Both the position numbers and the translations under genes were made by a program. Source: Chloroflexota bacterium (GTDB taxonomy: Bacteria; Chloroflexota; Anaerolineae; Anaerolineales; Villigracilaceae). Taken from it: a stretch of DNA of 9,369 nucleotides. The notes below the pieces were generated by a model. It was not told the DNA's origin, did not search any database, and saw only the letters and a list, made by a program, of their open reading frames with translations. The stretch is from assembly GCA_021823555.1 (NCBI GenBank), contig JAKANW010000065.1, positions 1 to 9,369 of the forward strand, in the 5' to 3' direction. This document shows, piece after piece, positions 6,635 through 9,369 of this stretch (positions within the stretch are counted from its first letter, which is position 1; each line of letters starts with the position of its first letter).

Positions 6635-7078
6635 GTGCAACAGAAGACGTACTATCCGAAAGCTGCTGAGATTCAGCAAAAATGGTATGTAGTGGATGCC
6701 AACGGCCAAAATCTGGGCCGCCTGGCAGCCCGTATCGCGCACGTGTTGCTCGGAAAGCACAAACCGACCTTCACGCCTGGCGTGGAGATGGGCGATTACG
6801 TGGTGGTGGTGAACGCTGAAAACGTGGCCGTGACCGGTACGCGTACCAACAGCCGCCTCGATACAAAGATGTATTACCGCGTCTCCGGTTACCCGGGCGG
6901 TATCAAGAGCATTTCACTGCGCGACCAACTTAAACAGCATCCTGACCGGGCCTTGCGCGCCGCTGTGTGGGGGATGCTGCCGCACAACCGCATGGGGCGC
7001 TCGGTCTTGAAGCGCCTGAAAATTTACGCCGGTCCCAGCCATCCTCACGGGGTGCAAAACCCTGAGGTTATGAAGTAG
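6635..7078 (+). CDS. rplM: Large-subunit ribosomal protein uL13
   Basis: 50S early-assembly protein that binds 23S rRNA. It has 147 residues (142-148 is usual). Recognisable segments are KWYVVDANGQNLGRLAARIA near 16-35, LLGKHKPTFTPGVEMGDYVVVVNA near 38-61, the MYYRVSGYPGG region near 79-89 (commonly YYRHSGYPGG), and AVWGMLPHNRMGR near 110-122. The start is GTG at 6635, supported by GGAGAG (6623-6628) about 6-8 nt upstream; no ATG precedes the conserved region. It is paired with rpsI, as in nearly all bacteria. The 45-nt gap after truA is purine-rich and contains TATAAA at 6602-6607 without a convincing -35. Confidence 0.97.
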   Translation: MQQKTYYPKAAEIQQKWYVVDANGQNLGRLAARIAHVLLGKHKPTFTPGVEMGDYVVVVNAENVAVTGTRTNSRLDTKMYYRVSGYPGGIKSISLRDQLKQHPDRALRAAVWGMLPHNRMGRSVLKRLKIYAGPSHPHGVQNPEVMK

Positions 7079-7095
7079 AAAGGAACGCAGCCATT

Positions 7096-7491
7096 ATGTC
7101 TGTTCAATATTATGAAGGCATTGGCCGCCGCAAGGAAAGCACCGCCCGCGTCCGCTTGATGAGCGGCAGCGGCAAGTTCATGGTCAACGAGAAGGAAGCC
7201 GCGGCTTTCTTCACCCGCCTGGGCGATATGGAGGACATCCTGCGCCCCTTCACGGCCGTTGGTCAGGACGCCAAGACCTACGATGTGACTGTTTTGGTCA
7301 ATGGCGGCGGCGTGACAGGCCAGACAGAAGCTGTGCGTCTGGGAGTTGCCCGCGCCCTGGTCAAGATCAACGCTGACTGGACTTCCTCCTTGCGCAAGTT
7401 CGGCTTGCTCACACGCGATGCCCGCGTGAAGGAACGCAAGAAGCCAGGCCTCAAGCGCGCCCGCAAGGCTCCGACTTACACGAAGCGTTAG
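7096..7491 (+). CDS. rpsI: Small-subunit ribosomal protein uS9
   Basis: 30S head protein whose C-terminal tail reaches the P-site tRNA. It has 131 residues, a typical length. Family features are YYEGIGRRKESTARVRL near 5-21, VLVNGGGVTGQTEAVRLGVARAL near 66-88 (the usual GGGxxGQ motif), LLTRDARVKERKKPGLKRARK near 104-124, and the conserved terminal Lys-Arg that contacts the anticodon stem. The ribosome binding site AAAGGA (7079-7084) lies about 11 nt upstream, right after the rplM stop. The gene ends this ribosomal block. A long stem-loop followed by CTTTT lies about 30 nt after the stop and could end the transcript. Confidence 0.98.
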   Translation: MSVQYYEGIGRRKESTARVRLMSGSGKFMVNEKEAAAFFTRLGDMEDILRPFTAVGQDAKTYDVTVLVNGGGVTGQTEAVRLGVARALVKINADWTSSLRKFGLLTRDARVKERKKPGLKRARKAPTYTKR

Positions 7492-7507
7492 TTTTACAAG
7501 CCTGAAG

Positions 7508-7573
7508 CGTAATGCCGTAATACGTAATACGTAATTCGTAAGATACAATTTACGAGTTACGTATTATGCTTTT
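7508..7573. repeat. CGTAATN heptamer palindrome, possible rpsI terminator
   Basis: CGTAATN-type units begin at 7508, 7516, 7523, 7530 and 7537, a 7-nt period with one 8-nt step. The opposite arm, 7550-7568, carries the same units inverted. Positions 7523-7541 pair with 7550-7568 over all 19 positions, 17 Watson-Crick and 2 G-U in RNA, around the 8-nt loop GATACAAT. CTTTT (7569-7573) follows the stem on the + strand, so the element could act as a weak intrinsic terminator after rpsI. The stem is AT-rich, unlike a standard terminator, and the tandem units point to a repeat family. Confidence 0.75.
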
Positions 7574-7581
7574 AAGGCACT

Positions 7582-7596
7582 CCCGTTTTTATCGGG
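7582..7596. other. Small CCCG/CGGG hairpin between the two palindromes
   Basis: CCCG (7582-7585) pairs with CGGG (7593-7596) around TTTTTAT. Two further outward pairs (T7581-G7597, C7580-G7598) are possible. It lies between the heptamer and nonamer palindromes. The T-run is in the loop rather than after the stem, so it is not a convincing terminator. Confidence 0.35.
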
Positions 7597-7601
7597 GGAC
7601 A

Positions 7602-7658
7602 TCCGCAGATTCCGCAGATTACGCAGAAAAAATCTGTGAAATCTGCGTAATCTGTGGA
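7602..7658. repeat. Nonamer palindrome: three 9-nt units per arm
   Basis: The left arm is three phased nonamers: CCGCAGATT (7603-7611), CCGCAGATT (7612-7620) and ACGCAGAAA (7621-7629). The right arm is three inverted units: AATCTGTGA (7631-7639), AATCTGCGT (7640-7648) and AATCTGTGG (7649-7657). Pairing 7602-7627 with 7633-7658 gives 22 Watson-Crick pairs, 2 G-U pairs and 2 mismatches around an A-only loop. The two mismatches fall at unit boundaries. No protein-coding frame or terminal T-tract is associated. The regular design indicates an intergenic repeat element rather than a chance hairpin. Confidence 0.85.
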
Positions 7659-7679
7659 CAGATCCTGGTCTTTCCCGTT

Positions 7680-7706
7680 AAAGGCCGAAGGGCCGCTTTT
7701 AATTTT
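7680..7706 (+). promoter_or_regulatory. Small GGCC hairpin with T-rich tail ahead of mazG
   Basis: GGCC (7683-7686) and GGCC (7691-7694) pair around GAAG. An A3/T3 extension (7680-7682 with 7697-7699) closes below a 2-nt bulge, and TTTTAATTTT follows at 7697-7706. The tail runs into the mazG ribosome binding site TGGAG (7706-7710). It could be a weak terminator or attenuator, or a structure near the start of mazG. The 4-bp core is short, so support is limited. I found no convincing promoter in 7492-7717. Confidence 0.35.
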
Positions 7707-7717
7707 GGAGACAGCCG

Positions 7718-8800
7718 ATGAACTTTTCACTTGTAACTTCTGCTTTTGACACGCTGCGCCTCGACCTGCCCTCCGAGCTGGTCCTGCTCGAGGCGCGGAT
7801 GCTTCAGTCCGCGCATGTCCCGCCTTACTCGCCCAACATGCCCGCCTTGATTATTGGTGTTGATTCGCCTCAATTGGCATTGCAGGTAAAGACCGTCCTG
7901 CTGGCGGTTTATCCCAGGGAACATTCGGTTTATGTAGTTGACCCGGCAGGGAAGAAGGAGGAGAGTCTGGAAACGCTGGGCTTTGAAAACCCTTCTGCTG
8001 AGGCCTGCATCTATCTTCCGGCACTGGCAGAGGGGACGGGGTTCGAGGATTTCCAGGAGATCGTGGCGCACCTGCGTGCGCCGGACGGCTGTCCCTGGGA
8101 CCGGGAGCAAACGCACACCTCCCTGCGGACGCATTTGCTCGAGGAAACGTATGAGACGCTGGCCGCCATAGATAACGGTGATGCTGCGGCCATGCGGGAG
8201 GAGTTTGGCGACCTGCTTTTGCAAATCATGTTGAATTCCCAGATTGCCAGCGAGACAGGCGCATTCAATGTCAACGAAGTTGTGAAGGGGATTTACGATA
8301 AGATCATTCGCCGCCATCCGCACGTGTTTGGCGATGTGCAAATCAAAAGCACGGACGGCGTGTTACAGAACTGGGAGAAACTCAAAGAGCAGGAACGAAA
8401 AGATAAGAAAGAAGAGAAGAAGGGCCTATTGGATGGTGTGCCAACGATCTTGCCCGCATTGATTCAGGCTCAAGAATATCAGACCCGTGCCGCACGTGTT
8501 GGCTTTGATTGGCCTGAAATCGAGGGCGTGCTGGAGAAGGTTGCCGAAGAGATCCAGGAAGTCAAAGAAGCCAACGGCCCGGACCACTTGGCCGAAGAGT
8601 TGGGCGACCTTATCTTTGCTTTGGTCAACCTGGCGCGTTGGAAGAAAGTGGACGCCGAGTCCGCTTTGCGGGGAACAAACTTGAAATTCAAGAACCGCTT
8701 TGCTTATATCGAAGCCGGGGCAAAGAGACAGGGCCGAAATCTATCGGACCTGTCGCTGGATGAGATGGAAGCGCTCTGGCAGGAAGCAAAGGGACAGTAG
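7718..8800 (+). CDS. mazG: MazG nucleotide pyrophosphohydrolase with truncated YabN-like N-terminal region
   Basis: Predicted cytosolic nucleoside-triphosphate pyrophosphohydrolase, hydrolysing (d)NTPs, often non-canonical ones, to NMP and PPi. It has 360 residues. Residues about 110-360 hold the two-module MazG. Module one has CPWDREQTH at 125-133, E142-E143-xx-E146 and E162-xx-D165, all metal-binding residues. Module two has E277-E278-xx-E281 and E294-xx-D297, also intact. A charged linker (about 222-236) separates them. Residues 1-105 resemble the back part of the tetrapyrrole methylase domain of YabN-type fusions (a hydrophobic run near 43-64, then YPREHSVYVV near 65-74). The SAM-binding front part is absent and no upstream reading frame supplies it. 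The start ATG 7718 has TGGAG 7 nt upstream. The gene stands apart from the ribosomal block, behind a 226-bp repeat-rich gap. Confidence 0.93.
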   Translation: MNFSLVTSAFDTLRLDLPSELVLLEARMLQSAHVPPYSPNMPALIIGVDSPQLALQVKTVLLAVYPREHSVYVVDPAGKKEESLETLGFENPSAEACIYLPALAEGTGFEDFQEIVAHLRAPDGCPWDREQTHTSLRTHLLEETYETLAAIDNGDAAAMREEFGDLLLQIMLNSQIASETGAFNVNEVVKGIYDKIIRRHPHVFGDVQIKSTDGVLQNWEKLKEQERKDKKEEKKGLLDGVPTILPALIQAQEYQTRAARVGFDWPEIEGVLEKVAEEIQEVKEANGPDHLAEELGDLIFALVNLARWKKVDAESALRGTNLKFKNRFAYIEAGAKRQGRNLSDLSLDEMEALWQEAKGQ

Positions 8801-8856
8801 CTGAGATGGATATGGCATACTTGGCTGCCCCGAATGAATCGAGCTGACTGCGGCAA

Positions 8857-9369
8857 TTATTGTTCACAAGCGAAGCGCGCAATCGTATCGTTGAAGATGC
8901 CTTCTGCCGAGCCGTCATCGGGTGTGTAGACTTTCCAGGCGAAGACGCGGTCGCCGCAGGTCCAAGCCGCGGCAGCGCCGTAAGGCAGGAGCGGGGTGGC
9001 GGTGCTGGTGATCTGCGTATAAAGCACATTCATATTGTGGATCAGTTCGGCGCCCATTTGACCGGTGCGTGAATCCAGGTTTTTGTCGAGCAACAGATCG
9101 AGCAAGAATTGCGGATCGGACGCGCCGGGCGAGACCTGCCACATGAGTTGAATAAAAAGGCTTGAGCTATAAGTTGCCAGGATCCCTTGTGTGTAACTGC
9201 TGGGAGCGCCGGGATTCTTTTGGGCACTGACGTCAAAGAAGGCCATCTCAGGTGGGTGGCCGATGCAGAACTTATATTCGCAGAATAGCCCTGTCAGGCT
9301 GAAGGGAGTCGGGGTAGGGAAGGGGGTAGGGAGGGGGGCGCCGGTGGGAGTGGGGATAGCCGACAAGGT
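8857..9369 (-). CDS. Unknown protein with Thr/Pro-rich linker, C-terminal part (5' end outside window)
   Basis: The reading frame is open to the window edge and ends at TAA (8857-8859 on the reverse strand), leaving about 170 residues. The first ~23 visible residues are a Pro/Thr-rich spacer (PTPTGAPLPTPFPTPTPF). Such spacers commonly connect a signal peptide or lipobox to an outer domain in Chloroflexota exported proteins. The remaining ~145 residues form a compact domain with four cysteines (C29, C34, C137, C167, counting from the TTG at 9366), which could make two disulfides. It contains FCIGHPPEMAFFDV, an internal helix-like stretch (FLLDLLLDKNL) and WTCGDRVFAWKVYTPDDG. I do not recognise the family. 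The TTG at 9366 need not be the real start. It converges on mazG with a 56-bp gap that shows no clear terminator. Confidence 0.75.
   Translation of the reverse strand, partial: TLSAIPTPTGAPLPTPFPTPTPFSLTGLFCEYKFCIGHPPEMAFFDVSAQKNPGAPSSYTQGILATYSSSLFIQLMWQVSPGASDPQFLLDLLLDKNLDSRTGQMGAELIHNMNVLYTQITSTATPLLPYGAAAAWTCGDRVFAWKVYTPDDGSAEGIFNDTIARFACEQ
9304..9355 (+). repeat. G-run tract with quadruplex potential
   Basis: The + strand carries G-runs of 3, 4, 3, 5, 3 and 6 at 9304-9338, separated by 1-4 nt, followed by runs of 3 and 4 at 9346-9355. This fits a G-quadruplex pattern. It is the complement of the Pro/Thr-coding tract, so the G-rich strand is the template for the - strand gene. Confidence 0.7.

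Noticed and set aside
7508..7658. Possible CRISPR array because of regularly repeated short units
   Set aside because: Units are 7-9 nt, directly adjacent and inverted about a centre, with no unique spacers of 25-40 nt and no cas genes nearby.
7492..7717. The missing front part of the MazG methylase domain as a frameshifted remnant
   Set aside because: The gap is filled by palindromic repeats and small hairpins; no frame carries a glycine-rich SAM-binding motif.
9364..9366. TTG as the start codon of the - strand gene
   Set aside because: The frame stays open to the window edge and begins inside a Pro/Thr spacer, so the true start is almost certainly upstream.

Overview
The window is a housekeeping segment: the promoter-distal part of the spectinomycin/alpha ribosomal-protein supercluster, all on the + strand. 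It ends in a convergent, incomplete gene for a probable exported protein on the - strand. Moderate-to-high GC, zinc-type (Cys4/Cys3His) L36 and S4, a two-module MazG with a YabN-like front end, and a Thr/Pro-rich linker in the last protein fit Chloroflexota, probably class Anaerolineae. That assignment is an inference from protein style; there is no rRNA here to settle it.

Layout. 1-1144: secY missing its first ~70 codons. 1156-1806: adk. 1814-2584: map. 2585-2690: short gap with a good sigma70-type promoter and no infA, although infA often lies here. 2691-5745: rpmJ, rpsM, rpsK, rpsD, rpoA and rplQ, tightly spaced except for a 79-bp rpsD-rpoA gap that holds a strong hairpin. 5813-6589: truA, preceded by heptamer repeats. 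6635-7491: rplM and rpsI. 7492-7717: a 226-bp repeat-rich gap with two large phased palindromes and two small hairpins. 7718-8800: mazG. 8857-9369: 3' part of a - strand gene of unknown function.

The genes work together in making and exporting proteins. SecY is the membrane channel, Map trims nascent N-termini, the ribosomal proteins and RNA polymerase alpha build the expression machinery, TruA modifies tRNA, Adk balances adenine nucleotides and MazG removes non-canonical NTPs.

I see no mobile element, CRISPR array, defence island or clearly new system. The signals most worth a second look are three intergenic palindromes built from regularly phased short units (two heptamer types, one nonamer type) at the rplQ-truA and rpsI-mazG joints; a MazG whose N-terminus looks like the back part of a tetrapyrrole methylase without its SAM-binding part; the missing infA with a promoter in its place; and unusual residues at normally conserved sites of SecY and Adk.
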